Positions 37,230 to 46,242 are shown, counted from the first letter of the stretch. The stretch: DNA of 64,000 bases from Rhodospirillales bacterium (GCA_020638365.1 JACKIQ010000001.1:434001-498000), one strand, 5' to 3'. The notes: generated by a model from the letters alone, not told the origin. A program made the numbers and translations.

Positions 37230-38891
37230 CTAAGCCGCTTTCGCCAGCAGGCCGTTATTCATCCATTTGCCGAACCAGCCTTGCACGCTTGCCATCAAGT
37301 CCTCGCCGTCTTCGTCTTCGGGGATGGCGGCGCTGAGTGCTTCGCCGACGGGCACGCCTGCGAACAAACTGCTGAGCACGATGTATTCGCGTTCTTCCAG
37401 ATCGAGGCGCCAGAGCGAATCCTCATGGCGGAATATGGCCAGGAAGCTGGCGCGTTTTTCGGGAATTTTCGGCTCCTGCCCGCCTAGGAACGCATCATAA
37501 AATTCATTCACCGGATAGGAAAACGCAAACAGCTTGAGCGCCTTGCGCGGGCTTAATTTGAACTCCATAAATTTATCGGGGTCGAGCGCGGCGAGGTCTT
37601 CGGGACGCAGCACGGTTGTTTCCGGCGCGTCGGCGATCTGCACCAGTTCTGTTTCAAGGATGGAGAGTTCATGCGCGAAGGGCGATGCGTGCTCCTTCAC
37701 GAAATCAGGGAAGCGCACCGTGTACCGGGCGACGTTGAAATTCGTCGAGGGCACGGTTTCAATATAATCGTCGATGAGCTTATTAAAATCCTTGCGCCCC
37801 AGCGCGAATTTGAGCGCGTCGTAATCCATCGCCACGATATCAAACAGGCGGTAGCGGTAGCCGTTGATGTAGCTCCGGATTTGTTCGTCGGGTGAGAAAT
37901 CCGGTTTCGGCACGATGGTTTCATCCGGGTTCATGATTGTGCCATCGCCTTCGAGAATCGCATTCTGCATTTCGTCCATTTGTTCCGATAAGGGCGTCAG
38001 CCGCTCGGAGGGGCGGATATTATGACGGAAGGACTGGAAGGTCGGGATGGGCACCGGACCTTCGGAGGAAGCGGCCCAGAGGCGCGCCTTTTCGACCTCG
38101 GCCAGAACGACCGGGAATTCGGGAATTTTGTCATCCCATTCGACCATGGTGCTGACCGGGCCGGCCTTGGAAATGGCATAACGGTAAAGCGCCCAGACCT
38201 CGTCAATGACATGGTCGTCGTGCGTGTCGATGATGTGCGTTCCCTTGTTGGTGTGGCCCGCGAGGTGGATTTGCGCGACGCGGTCCAGCGGCAGCGCGTC
38301 GATATAGGTTTTCGGGTCCCAGCGGTGGTTATAGCAGGAGACATAGACATTATTCACATCCAGCAAAAGGCCGCAGCCGGACTCCTGCGCCATGCGTGCG
38401 ATGAATTCCCACTCGGTCATGGTTGAGCTTGTAAATTCAAGATAGGTCGAAGGGTTTTCGAGCACGATGGGGCGCTCCAGAAAATCCTGCACCTGCCGGA
38501 TGCGGGTGACGATATTTTTCAGCGCCTCTTCCGTGTAGGGCACAGGCAGAAGATCGTGCGTGTTTTTATGAGCGATTCCGGTCCAGCAGAGATGATCGGA
38601 AATCCAAGGCGGGTTCACCCATGAAGCCAGCGTTTTGAGTTTTTGAAGATAGTCGGAATTCAGCGGATCGACCGTGCCGATCGAGAGAGAGACGCCGTGC
38701 ATCACAACCGGATAGTCTTCGAGGATCTGTTCCAGCTTGCGCACAGGGCGGCCGCCGGTATCCATGAAATTTTCGCTGATAATCTCGAACCAGTCGAGGG
38801 GCGGCTTATTCTCGAAGATAAAAGGGTAATGGGACGGGCGCAGGCCCATCCCAAAACCGATTCTCTCAAATTTAGGAGAGTTAACCGACAT
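37230..38891 (-). CDS. MNIO (DUF692)-DUF2063 fusion, bufferin-type peptide maturase
   Basis: This is a 553-residue fusion. Residues about 10-285 are a multinuclear non-heme iron oxygenase (DUF692/BufB-type) with GFGMGLRP, VVMHGVSLSIG, WISDHLCWTG, IVLENPSTYL, LLLDVNNVYVS, IHLAGH and THDDH, which hold the metal-binding His, Asp and Glu. Residues about 315-545 resemble DUF2063 (BufC/HvfC), the partner that delivers the precursor. In characterised systems these are separate proteins, and MNIO enzymes turn Cys of exported precursors into thiooxazole or related groups. The gene lies 8 bases downstream of a Cys-rich precursor gene, so the pair is an operon. Confidence 0.88.
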   Translation of the reverse strand: MSVNSPKFERIGFGMGLRPSHYPFIFENKPPLDWFEIISENFMDTGGRPVRKLEQILEDYPVVMHGVSLSIGTVDPLNSDYLQKLKTLASWVNPPWISDHLCWTGIAHKNTHDLLPVPYTEEALKNIVTRIRQVQDFLERPIVLENPSTYLEFTSSTMTEWEFIARMAQESGCGLLLDVNNVYVSCYNHRWDPKTYIDALPLDRVAQIHLAGHTNKGTHIIDTHDDHVIDEVWALYRYAISKAGPVSTMVEWDDKIPEFPVVLAEVEKARLWAASSEGPVPIPTFQSFRHNIRPSERLTPLSEQMDEMQNAILEGDGTIMNPDETIVPKPDFSPDEQIRSYINGYRYRLFDIVAMDYDALKFALGRKDFNKLIDDYIETVPSTNFNVARYTVRFPDFVKEHASPFAHELSILETELVQIADAPETTVLRPEDLAALDPDKFMEFKLSPRKALKLFAFSYPVNEFYDAFLGGQEPKIPEKRASFLAIFRHEDSLWRLDLEEREYIVLSSLFAGVPVGEALSAAIPEDEDGEDLMASVQGWFGKWMNNGLLAKAA

Positions 38892-38899
38892 CTGACCGA

Positions 38900-39289
38900 T
38901 TAGTCGTTGTAACGGCTGTTGTCGTTATGGCCGCTGCACTTCGCCTTGTTTTCACAAGAGGCTTTTGCCTGGCAAGAGGACGCGCCCTTGCAGGACGATT
39001 TGGCCTCACAAGAGGATTTTGCCTGACAGGTCGACTTGCTCGGGCATGCGGACTTGCTTGAGCATGCGTTGCCACCCGTGGGCTTGTCGGCGTTTTTGCA
39101 GCCGGATTTACAGCCGGACTTGCAGGAGTTGCCGCTTGCTTTCGCGCCGCAGCCGCTTGCGCTGCAGCCGTTGCTGTGCGAGCCCGCAAAGGCCGGAGAA
39201 GCGGAGAACATACCGGCCGCCATAATACCGGCCAGCGCTACGGTCGCGAGCTTCTTGTTTACTTTTGATTTTTTAGAAGAGTCAGTCAT
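38900..39289 (-). CDS. Cys-rich exported bufferin-like precursor peptide
   Basis: This 129-residue protein has a basic N-terminus, a hydrophobic stretch (ATVALAGIMAAGMFSASPAFA, with cleavage after AFA near residue 35) and a Cys-rich core. The core starts SNGCSASGCGAK and contains SCKSGCKSGC, followed by a periodic C-x5 array (CSSKSAC, CPSKSTC, CQAKSSC, CEAKSSC and so on). Signal-bearing Cys-rich precursors beside DUF692/DUF2063 are the hallmark of bufferins, copper-binding RiPPs of alphaproteobacteria and others. Those motifs (for example EGKCG) are absent, so this is a variant class. It has no terminator before the maturase and is co-transcribed with it. Confidence 0.85.
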   Translation of the reverse strand: MTDSSKKSKVNKKLATVALAGIMAAGMFSASPAFAGSHSNGCSASGCGAKASGNSCKSGCKSGCKNADKPTGGNACSSKSACPSKSTCQAKSSCEAKSSCKGASSCQAKASCENKAKCSGHNDNSRYND

Positions 39290-39386
39290 CAGTCAGTTCC
39301 TTTTAAAATAAAGACAGTTAAAAATTGAACGGTCAATTTTCGAGTTATTCGATCTTAAGGGGATTCCCGTTACAAGCAAAGCGGTC

Positions 39387-39423
39387 AAAAAAAGCCGGCC
39401 GGTATAATTTTACCGCGCCGGCT
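39387..39423 (-). terminator. Intrinsic terminator after the second precursor gene
   Basis: AGCCGGC (39393-39399) and GCCGGCT (39417-39423) form a GC-rich stem with an additional inner CGGTA/TACCG-like pairing, and the minus strand runs into a seven-T tract right after it. It would end the transcript from 39810 and insulate the first precursor-maturase operon. Confidence 0.7.
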
Positions 39424-39447
39424 CTATTCGAATTTCCTAAAGTAAGA

Positions 39448-39810
39448 TTACTCGTTACCGTCGGCGTCTTCGTGTTCGCCTTCTTCTTCGGTCATTTCGT
39501 CATCGGACGATTCCCCGTCCGTTTCGCCTGCGCTCTCCTCATCGCCGGTTTCTTGCCCTTCTTCGATTGTCACTTCGTCAGAGCTTTCGACCGAAGCGTC
39601 TTCCGCGGTCGCTCCGCATTCTGCTTTGCCCTGGCAGCTATTGGCGGCTTCGGTCTTCGAGTTACAGCCGCTTGCGCTGCACCCGTTCGATGCACCGTCT
39701 TCGGCGGCAAACGCCTTGGTCGCTGTAAACGCTCCGGTGGCCATAAGCCCGGCAAGAGCCAAGGAAGCCAGAGTTTTGGTCGCTTTATATTTTTTAGCAG
39801 TGTCAGTCAT
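39448..39810 (-). CDS. Second bufferin-like precursor, short Cys core with acidic tail
   Basis: This is a 120-residue protein from ATG 39810, supported by AGGAAA nine bases upstream; the longer frame is unlikely. The signal (LASLALAGLMATGAFTATKAFA) resembles that of the first precursor. The core SNGCSASGCNSK is almost identical to the first, followed by SCQGKAEC, then the Cys array stops. The last 60 residues are Glu/Asp-rich. The shared core suggests that the same MNIO acts on it, while the acidic tail could bind metal or aid export. It carries its own terminator. Confidence 0.8.
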   Translation of the reverse strand: MTDTAKKYKATKTLASLALAGLMATGAFTATKAFAAEDGASNGCSASGCNSKTEAANSCQGKAECGATAEDASVESSDEVTIEEGQETGDEESAGETDGESSDDEMTEEEGEHEDADGNE

Positions 39811-39904
39811 ATGCGTTTTCCTGTTTTCATAGTGCGAATCGTGTAATTTCACGAGCAATTTTCGGGCCTTTCGCATCAATCTGCAAGTGCGTTACGCAGT
39901 TCAT

Positions 39905-39945
39905 GTAAAAAATTTCCGGCCCTGCTAAAATAAGGCGGGGCCGGA
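39905..39945 (-). terminator. Intrinsic terminator after the VWA gene
   Basis: TCCGGCCC (39915-39922) and GGGCCGGA (39938-39945) form a perfect 8-bp stem. The minus strand then reads AAATTTTTTAC, a U-tract. It lies 29 bases beyond the YfbK-type gene stop and ahead of the precursor gene. Confidence 0.7.
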
Positions 39946-39973
39946 TTCAATATTTTCATTATTTTTCTGTGAT

Positions 39974-42355
39974 TTAGCGGTTTTCAAAGGCCTTGGCGAG
40001 GCGGACCAGATTGATGAATTCCGCGCGGTATCCGAATTCGTCCGCCCCTTTTCCGTCCTGCGCGAGGGCGATGACATCGTCGAGCTTGTAATCCACTATG
40101 TTCACCTCTCCGCGGAGAATCTGGCCGAAAGCGGCCACGGCAGTGGCAAAACGCGTATCATCACTGGCCGACGCCGGGCAGGAGTCTGCGGGACCGCATT
40201 CGATCTTTTGCAGGGCGACCTGATCCTGCATTGTTACAGGTCGGGTGATCAGGTGGCTCGTGCTTTCGTTCGGCAGCTTATAGCGGATCTTCAGGAACGC
40301 ATATTCGTTGGCGAAAGGCGAGTCGGACGCGCTTTCCTCAATGGCCGGTTTTTCCTCTAGTTTTTGCGCGTAGCGGAGGTCATCCACGGTGCGGGCCGAA
40401 GCGCTGCCGACGGGTACGAATTCATAGATCGCGGTGACGGTGTGGCCTGCGCCCATATCGCCCGCATCGACCTTATCGTTATTAAAGTCTTCACGGTTGA
40501 GGTGGCGGGTTTCGTACCCGATCAAGCGGTATTCGGCGATCTGGGCCGTGTTGAACTCGATCTGGAACTTCACGTCCTTGGCGATGGGGAACAGAGTCGA
40601 GCTGGCCTCGTCGAGCAGGACTTTGCGCGCCTCGCTCAGGCTGTCGATATAGGCGGCGACGCCGTTACCGTTCTGGGCCAGAGCCTGCATCAGGTCATCG
40701 TTATAGTTGCCCTGCCCAAAGCCGAGGACGGAAAGGAATATCCCCGTCTCGCGCTTTTTGGCGACGTAATTCTTGAGCTGGTCGCGGTCGGTGATGCCGA
40801 CGTTGAAATCTCCGTCCGTTGCGAGGATCACGCGGTTGACGGCTTCCTTGTTGAAGTTCTGCTGGGCCAGATTATAGGCCAGTTCGATCCCGGCGCCGCC
40901 CGCGGTGGAGCCACCCGCCTGCAAATTATCCAGCGCGTTGTAGATCGTCGAACGCTCGGAGACTTTTGTCGGCGGCAGAACCGTTCCGGCTGCGCCTGAG
41001 TATACGACGATCGAAACAGTGTCGTCGGATTGCAGGCTGTCGAGCAGCAGTTTCATGGAGTTTTTCAGCAAGGGCAGTTTGTCGGGCGAGTCCATGGAGC
41101 CGGACACGTCGAGCAGGAACACAAGGTTGCTGTGCGGCTTTTCGCCCGTGATCTCGTAGCCCTTGATGCCGATATGCATCAGTTTACGGCCCGCAGTCCA
41201 CGGCGAGTCGACGATCGTGACCGTCGGCTGGAAGGGTTCTTCCTTCGATTCGGGAACCGGATAGTTATAATGGAAATAGTTCACCATTTCCTCGACCCTG
41301 ACAGATTGCGCGGGCGGGAGACGGCCTGCATTCAGTTCGCGGCGAACGAAACTGTAGCTGGCCGTGTCCACATCCGAGGAGAAGGTGGAGACAGGTTCCT
41401 CCTGCGCGACTTTAAAACTGTTTGGCGTGTATTGCGGGAAACGGTCACGGCCCTGCTCCTGATAATAGGGGCGTGCGTAATAATCGGGCGGCGAGACCGG
41501 AACGGGCTGCGGGTACGGATAGGGTTCGGGGTAGATCACCGACGTTTCTGAGGACGAGACCATGCCCTTACCTGCCTCTCCGGGCGAGGAGGCGGCGGGG
41601 GCTTCGGGTGCGTTCATCATAGCTTTCCTTGCCAGGCTTTCCTTCGCTTTTTCCGCTTCCACGCGGCCCAAAACGGACTGATCCTTTTTCAACTGCGCTA
41701 CGGCCATACCGTCATCCGCCTCGGATTCCTGCGCATCCACATCTCCCCTGCCGCCGAACATGTCCATCAATCCCGATATACTTGAGCGGGATTCCGTAAC
41801 ATTCTGCGCAATATCGCTGAAATTATTTTTGCCGCCTGATCCGGAGGGTTGCTCCGCGCCGGCGATCTGCTGCTCGGGCAGCTGAAGCCGGTCGGTCGGA
41901 GCTTCGATTGGAACAGGTATCGCGCTGTCACCGGTCCGCAGGGCTTTATCGAGAGCTTCTTCATTCTTTTCTTCCACGGCGGCGACGTAGGCCGGGGACG
42001 CTTCCGCCGTTCCGGGCGGGGCGCTGACTTCAGAGGCCAGCGGCATCATAGATTGTTGTATGGTCTGTTCGCTGTTCATGTTTAGCGATGCGACCAGAAT
42101 AACCGCAAGCGCCGTGCCCATTCCTCCAAAAACAAATCCTTTTGACATCTTCATCTCGTTTCTCCCTCTTTCAGGCGTTGATCTGCCGATAAGACGGGAC
42201 AGGAACGAGGTTCCTTGGGCGGATTTTTGAGATTTTTCGTTTTGACGGGCTTTAAATTCAGCCACAGCGAGGTTAACCGCCCGTTTTTGCGCGTTTTCGT
42301 CGACGGGAGGGACCTCAATATCATCCAATATTTTCTTCAGCGCGGACTCATCCAT
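39974..42355 (-). CDS. YfbK-type von Willebrand factor A domain protein
   Basis: This protein has about 793 residues. A cytosolic N-terminal part (MDESALKKILDDIEVPPVDE) precedes a membrane helix near 80-100 (GFVFGGMGTALAVILVASL), a variable Pro- and Glu-rich linker, the YfbK block STFSSDVDTASYSFVRRELN near 345, then a VWA domain with metal site DVSGSMDSPDKLPLLK near 440 and an LATDGDFNVGIT edge, and a DUF3520-like C-terminus. Its start overlaps the sigma-factor stop by 8 bases, so it may serve as the cognate anti-sigma or sensor component. Homologs have unclear roles in envelope or stress physiology. Confidence 0.9.
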   Translation of the reverse strand: MDESALKKILDDIEVPPVDENAQKRAVNLAVAEFKARQNEKSQKSAQGTSFLSRLIGRSTPERGRNEMKMSKGFVFGGMGTALAVILVASLNMNSEQTIQQSMMPLASEVSAPPGTAEASPAYVAAVEEKNEEALDKALRTGDSAIPVPIEAPTDRLQLPEQQIAGAEQPSGSGGKNNFSDIAQNVTESRSSISGLMDMFGGRGDVDAQESEADDGMAVAQLKKDQSVLGRVEAEKAKESLARKAMMNAPEAPAASSPGEAGKGMVSSSETSVIYPEPYPYPQPVPVSPPDYYARPYYQEQGRDRFPQYTPNSFKVAQEEPVSTFSSDVDTASYSFVRRELNAGRLPPAQSVRVEEMVNYFHYNYPVPESKEEPFQPTVTIVDSPWTAGRKLMHIGIKGYEITGEKPHSNLVFLLDVSGSMDSPDKLPLLKNSMKLLLDSLQSDDTVSIVVYSGAAGTVLPPTKVSERSTIYNALDNLQAGGSTAGGAGIELAYNLAQQNFNKEAVNRVILATDGDFNVGITDRDQLKNYVAKKRETGIFLSVLGFGQGNYNDDLMQALAQNGNGVAAYIDSLSEARKVLLDEASSTLFPIAKDVKFQIEFNTAQIAEYRLIGYETRHLNREDFNNDKVDAGDMGAGHTVTAIYEFVPVGSASARTVDDLRYAQKLEEKPAIEESASDSPFANEYAFLKIRYKLPNESTSHLITRPVTMQDQVALQKIECGPADSCPASASDDTRFATAVAAFGQILRGEVNIVDYKLDDVIALAQDGKGADEFGYRAEFINLVRLAKAFENR

Positions 42356-42890
42356 ACTTCTTCTCCTTGCCGAAGAGGCTTTCCAGCTTCTTACGGGCCT
42401 CATGGATTCGCCATGAGACGGTGCTTTCCTTAACCTCCAAAATCTGCGCGGCTTCCTTGTGCGATAATCCCTCGCCTACGACCAGAAGCAGCGCCTCCTT
42501 TTCCCCGTCGGGGAGAATCTGTATCTGCGCCCAGACCTGTTGCATCAGGATTTTGTCATCGGGCGCGCTTTCCTCGGCCTTTATATTCGCGGCCTGATCC
42601 ATATCGGATGCGGGGTGGCGATTCTGAGATTTAAACCAATCCTTGGCGGTGTTGATGACCAAGCGGTAGAGCCATGAGGTGAAGGCGGAGTCGTGGCGGA
42701 AGGAACCGATCCCGCGGGCAAGCTTTATGCAGGCTTCCTGCGTGATGTCTTCGGCCGCCGTTCTGTCCCCGCACCATTTAAAGGCCATCTTGAACATGAT
42801 CCCGTAACTGTCATTAACCAATGCCTCGAACGCCGCCGGGTCACCGGCCTGCGCCCGTTTGATCAGCTCTGTATCCTGCGCATCCGGCAT
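42348..42890 (-). CDS. ECF-type RNA polymerase sigma factor
   Basis: This is a 180-residue sigma-70 family protein of ECF size. Region 2 appears as AFKWCGDRTAAEDITQEACIKL near residue 35. Region 4 has LSHKEAAQILEVKESTVSWRIHEARKKL, a helix-turn-helix that reads the -35 box, near 145-170. It is encoded upstream of, and overlapping, the YfbK-type gene by 8 bases (ATGGATGA). No anti-sigma with a classic ZAS motif is present, so the membrane VWA protein is the likely partner. The promoters it reads cannot be defined from the window. Confidence 0.92.
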   Translation of the reverse strand: MPDAQDTELIKRAQAGDPAAFEALVNDSYGIMFKMAFKWCGDRTAAEDITQEACIKLARGIGSFRHDSAFTSWLYRLVINTAKDWFKSQNRHPASDMDQAANIKAEESAPDDKILMQQVWAQIQILPDGEKEALLLVVGEGLSHKEAAQILEVKESTVSWRIHEARKKLESLFGKEKKYG

Positions 42891-43055
42891 TCGATACTTT
42901 TATCCGTAACAGGGAACGACTTCCCTATCCTATAACAATGGGACGATGCGTAAAGGCGAAAACTTGGAAAAAATTTATCGTCCTCGCGGGGTTGTGTTTT
43001 TGAGCGCCTGTGGCGAAAATGCCGTTCTTCGAACGTTGAGGGATGCCCCCGTTTT

Positions 43056-44297
43056 ATGACCGTCCGCAGGAGTTTCACTTTTTATTATGTTCTGGCGTTC
43101 GCCAGTCTGCCCCTGCTTTCGGTGCTGGTACCGAAGGTCATGTCGTTCGCTCCTGTCCTGCTGGGCCTGATCGGAACGGCGTATCTGCTGCGGGCCGGTG
43201 CGGACAAGGCGCGTTTTAGCAAAAGTTACCTTGTAATCGCCTGCGGAATAGGCGCCTTAGCCTGTCTGAGCGCTCTTTGGGCTGATTCGCCGGGGGACAC
43301 GCTGGAGAAAGGCGCGATAACCGCCCTGCTTGTTCTTAGCGGCGCGTTTCCGTTGTTCGTAGCCGCTTCCCTTGACACACGGGAACTTAAAGAAAGCGCA
43401 TGGCTTATTCCTGCGTTGCTTTTTGCGGCGGCCGGGCTTGCAGCCCTGGAACTGGCGCTGGATCTTCCATTCTACAGGCTGATCCGAGGCATCGAAGAAG
43501 GCGAGCGGATCAAAACCGCCGTGATCAACCGCGGGGCGGTCAATATCGTTCTCAGTCTGTTTTGCTCTCTAGCCGTGTTGCATTCCTTACATCGGAGTGG
43601 CCTTCAAACATCTGGATTTCGCCTGCTTTCGGCCATTCTGATCCTTTGTGTGGCCACCATGCTCTTACTCTCGCAGGCGCAGACCGCGCAACTCATTTTT
43701 GTTCTCGGCCTTCTGGTTTACGCGTTTTATCCGGCGGGGCGGTTGCCGAAAGCCATCCCCCTTGTTTTCGGAGGCGCTGCGTGCGTCCTGATCCTGTCGG
43801 CCCCGTGGCTGGCACTCTGGATGTACGCGCATCTGGCGGAGGGTGCACAAGGTTTTTTTTGGCTTAAGGACGGATACGCGGCCAGCCGGATGGAAATCTG
43901 GGACTTTACCTCCCGTTATGCGCTTGAGAAGCCCCTGACCGGGCACGGGCTGGACGCGACGCGCCATGTCGAATCGTTCGAACATGCACACCGTTTTCAC
44001 CGCGAGGACGGGGTCCTACACCCTCATAACTTTGCCATTCAGCTCTGGGTAGATTTCGGGCTGATGGGGGTTTTGCCGGCCTGCGCCGCCCTGTACGCTC
44101 TTTTTTCCAAGGCTGGCGCCCTATTGGGAGCGGGCGGACGGGCGGCCATGGCCACGCTGATTACCACGCTGGCCGTTGCTGCGATTTCATACGGTCTGTG
44201 GCAGGGGCACTGGATCGGCGTGATGATCTATCTTCTGTCTTTATGCGTCCTTGCGTCCCGTATGGCAGATCTCTTACATTCAGACGGGCAGAAGTAA
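43056..44297 (+). CDS. O-antigen ligase/polymerase-like membrane protein
   Basis: This 413-residue integral membrane protein has about 11 hydrophobic helices and a larger hydrophilic loop between residues 270 and 330 (HVESFEHAHRFHREDGVLHPHNFAIQLW). WaaL/Wzy family proteins share this His-rich loop, including an H-x-N segment (HPHNF here). It should join or polymerise lipid-linked glycans at the periplasmic face. No other O-antigen gene is next to it, although UDP-glucose dehydrogenase and a glycosyltransferase operon occur elsewhere in the window. Family prediction rests on topology and the HPHN loop. Confidence 0.8.
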   Translation: MTVRRSFTFYYVLAFASLPLLSVLVPKVMSFAPVLLGLIGTAYLLRAGADKARFSKSYLVIACGIGALACLSALWADSPGDTLEKGAITALLVLSGAFPLFVAASLDTRELKESAWLIPALLFAAAGLAALELALDLPFYRLIRGIEEGERIKTAVINRGAVNIVLSLFCSLAVLHSLHRSGLQTSGFRLLSAILILCVATMLLLSQAQTAQLIFVLGLLVYAFYPAGRLPKAIPLVFGGAACVLILSAPWLALWMYAHLAEGAQGFFWLKDGYAASRMEIWDFTSRYALEKPLTGHGLDATRHVESFEHAHRFHREDGVLHPHNFAIQLWVDFGLMGVLPACAALYALFSKAGALLGAGGRAAMATLITTLAVAAISYGLWQGHWIGVMIYLLSLCVLASRMADLLHSDGQK

Positions 44298-44726
44298 GAG
44301 GGCCCCATATTAGTCAAACTTAATATACGATTATATTCTGTATAATTTGCTCTATTTTATTCATTACGGAAAATGTTTTCCGATTTTCAGCCACTTAACT
44401 GGCTCAAAAAACCCCTCCGAAACCCCTGTATATTCGCAGTTTTTGATATACGATACGGACTCGTAAAAAAAATTTAAAAAAGTTTGCAAATCACATAAAA
44501 AGGGCGTACTTTTTTAGACGTTCCGAAGAGAAGAGTTTAGAAAAACCTGTCGGAACAGTTGTTTAAAGGGGGGAAACAATGGGCCTATCGTCTGCGTTAT
44601 TGACGCTTTCAGGCATAAGCACTTGATTTCCATGAAAAGTTTATAGAGTAGCAACGCTATTTTATTTACATAATATTAACATTTAGGGGATACCCTCACC
44701 GTAAGTATAGTTATTCTCTTGCGTGT
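44298..44726. other. AT-rich intergenic region with a possible leader ORF
   Basis: This gap of about 430 bases is AT-rich. I see an inverted repeat GTTCCGA (44520-44526)/TCGGAAC (44550-44556), then a ribosome site (AAAGGGGGGAAACA) before a 15-codon ORF at 44579-44626. It contains the promoter of the acidic orphan at 44727. No RNA gene was recognised. Confidence 0.4.
44579..44626 (+). CDS. Micro-ORF, 15 codons, possible leader peptide
   Basis: ATG 44579 has a very strong ribosome site (GGGGGG five bases away) and encodes MGLSSALLTLSGIST. It lies 100 bases upstream of the acidic orphan gene, whose own start is a GTG without an obvious site, so this could be a leader or regulatory uORF. No alternative secondary-structure pair was proven. 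It could also be chance. Confidence 0.3.
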   Translation: MGLSSALLTLSGIST

Positions 44727-46172
44727 GTGGGTAATAAAGTGACAGAAGTGAGTGCCGGTGTAGCCGCAAATCTCGTTGATTTCGAAGACGAGAACTTAGA
44801 AGAAACAGCAGCAGAACATGACGGGGACAGCGTCCTGCCCGGGTTGGGCATGGGCGGCGCCTCGGACGAGCCCGAAGAAGGCGGCAGCACGCGCCGTCAT
44901 GATAACGCGGCGATCCTGTCAGACACCGGGATGACCGTTTTCAATTACAGCGAGCGCGACCGTATGAGCGGCGACGGCGGTGAGAGCAACAGCATCGGCT
45001 TCCGCAATTTCGCGCCTGTAGCCACGGAAGATCTGGACAGCGCCGAACAGCGCAGAAAAGAGGCAGACGAGCAGCTGATGCTCGTCCTTGAGCAATATGA
45101 GGCCGCGCAGAGGCTGGCCGATCTTGAAGCACGCATTGCCGCCCTTGAAAAAGAAATCAAGGACCTCACAACCAAAATCGAGGCTTTTGACCAAGCTTTC
45201 GAGTTGGGTAATGATACCGATATCAACGACGATACGCTTAACGGGCTGGCCAAGCGCAACCGTATGCGTAGCGCTCTTCTTCGGGCCGGGCTTGATCCTG
45301 ACGAGTATTTTAAGGCAGACGGTTCTTTCGATCAGGAAAAGTGGCAACGCGACCTTGAGAGAAACCGTGAGATTCAGCAATCCTACGAGGACCGCCGAAG
45401 AGCCGCTGCCGACGAGGCTGTGCGTCTTGGGCGTGAGCACGAGCAATTGCTGCGGAATAATCCCGGTCTGAATGATCTTGTCGAGCGCCGCGATGCCGGA
45501 GACCCGGAAGCCAAGGCCGAGCTTGACCGAATGGGTGCCACACGTGCAGGCCTCGTAGACGTATCATACACCGTATTGAACAGCACTGCCGGTCTGGACA
45601 CCGAAGCCAAAGCCAAGGCTCTTGAGGGTTCCGGACCTGAGGGTCAAAAAATTGAGAGTGACGGGGCCCTTGTTATTGCTCAGCTCATGGATGCCGATAC
45701 CGGTACGGCGGAAACCCGGCTTGCCAGCGATGCTGATCTCTGGGGTGATTTATCCACGCTGGACGGCGTCGGATCAGCCCTACCGCCTCCTGCGCCTGTT
45801 CAAACGGCATCGACACTTCCCGAAACAGTTAAAGAGCTTCTTTCGCCCTTAGATGCTGTTTTACCTGCTGGGACCGATCTTCCAGTACCGGATATCAAAC
45901 TTATTGATACGATTCCGACCGGCCTTTCGGCATCCGCGCAAGACTTTAGCGGCGAGCGGAGCGTTCGAAGCGTTGCCGCCGAGTTGGGCGTTGAAAGCGT
46001 TGCCGGCGATATCAAGCCGATCAGCGGGATGTTCGCTCAGGCTGTGAACGGGGAACTTGCCGCGACCCAGGTTGCAGCGCTTGAAGCCGAAAGCGGGCTA
46101 ACCGCCGAGGACCGGCGCACTCCCGCGGTGAGCACTGTCGGCGCACCCGGTGGCGGTGGAGCGTTTGCCTGA
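44727..46172 (+). CDS. Hypothetical acidic coiled-coil protein, 481 aa
   Basis: The function is unknown. It has no signal peptide and a strongly acidic composition. Residues about 105-175 form a coiled coil (LADLEARIAALEKEIKDLTT), with a second charged helical region to about 260. The later half is repetitive and enriched in Ala, Pro and Ser, ending in a Gly-rich GAPGGGGAFA. The start is uncertain. GTG 44727 opens the frame, and GTG 44739 (GTG ACA GAA) is also possible. A bidirectional terminator follows. It may be a structural or scaffolding protein. Confidence 0.65.
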   Translation: MGNKVTEVSAGVAANLVDFEDENLEETAAEHDGDSVLPGLGMGGASDEPEEGGSTRRHDNAAILSDTGMTVFNYSERDRMSGDGGESNSIGFRNFAPVATEDLDSAEQRRKEADEQLMLVLEQYEAAQRLADLEARIAALEKEIKDLTTKIEAFDQAFELGNDTDINDDTLNGLAKRNRMRSALLRAGLDPDEYFKADGSFDQEKWQRDLERNREIQQSYEDRRRAAADEAVRLGREHEQLLRNNPGLNDLVERRDAGDPEAKAELDRMGATRAGLVDVSYTVLNSTAGLDTEAKAKALEGSGPEGQKIESDGALVIAQLMDADTGTAETRLASDADLWGDLSTLDGVGSALPPPAPVQTASTLPETVKELLSPLDAVLPAGTDLPVPDIKLIDTIPTGLSASAQDFSGERSVRSVAAELGVESVAGDIKPISGMFAQAVNGELAATQVAALEAESGLTAEDRRTPAVSTVGAPGGGGAFA

Positions 46173-46242
46173 CCCGTTATTACGTCTTTTACGGCAGGTC
46201 TGTGCGTTCTTGTGTTATGTTCAGATTAAAGAAGAAGAAGAA

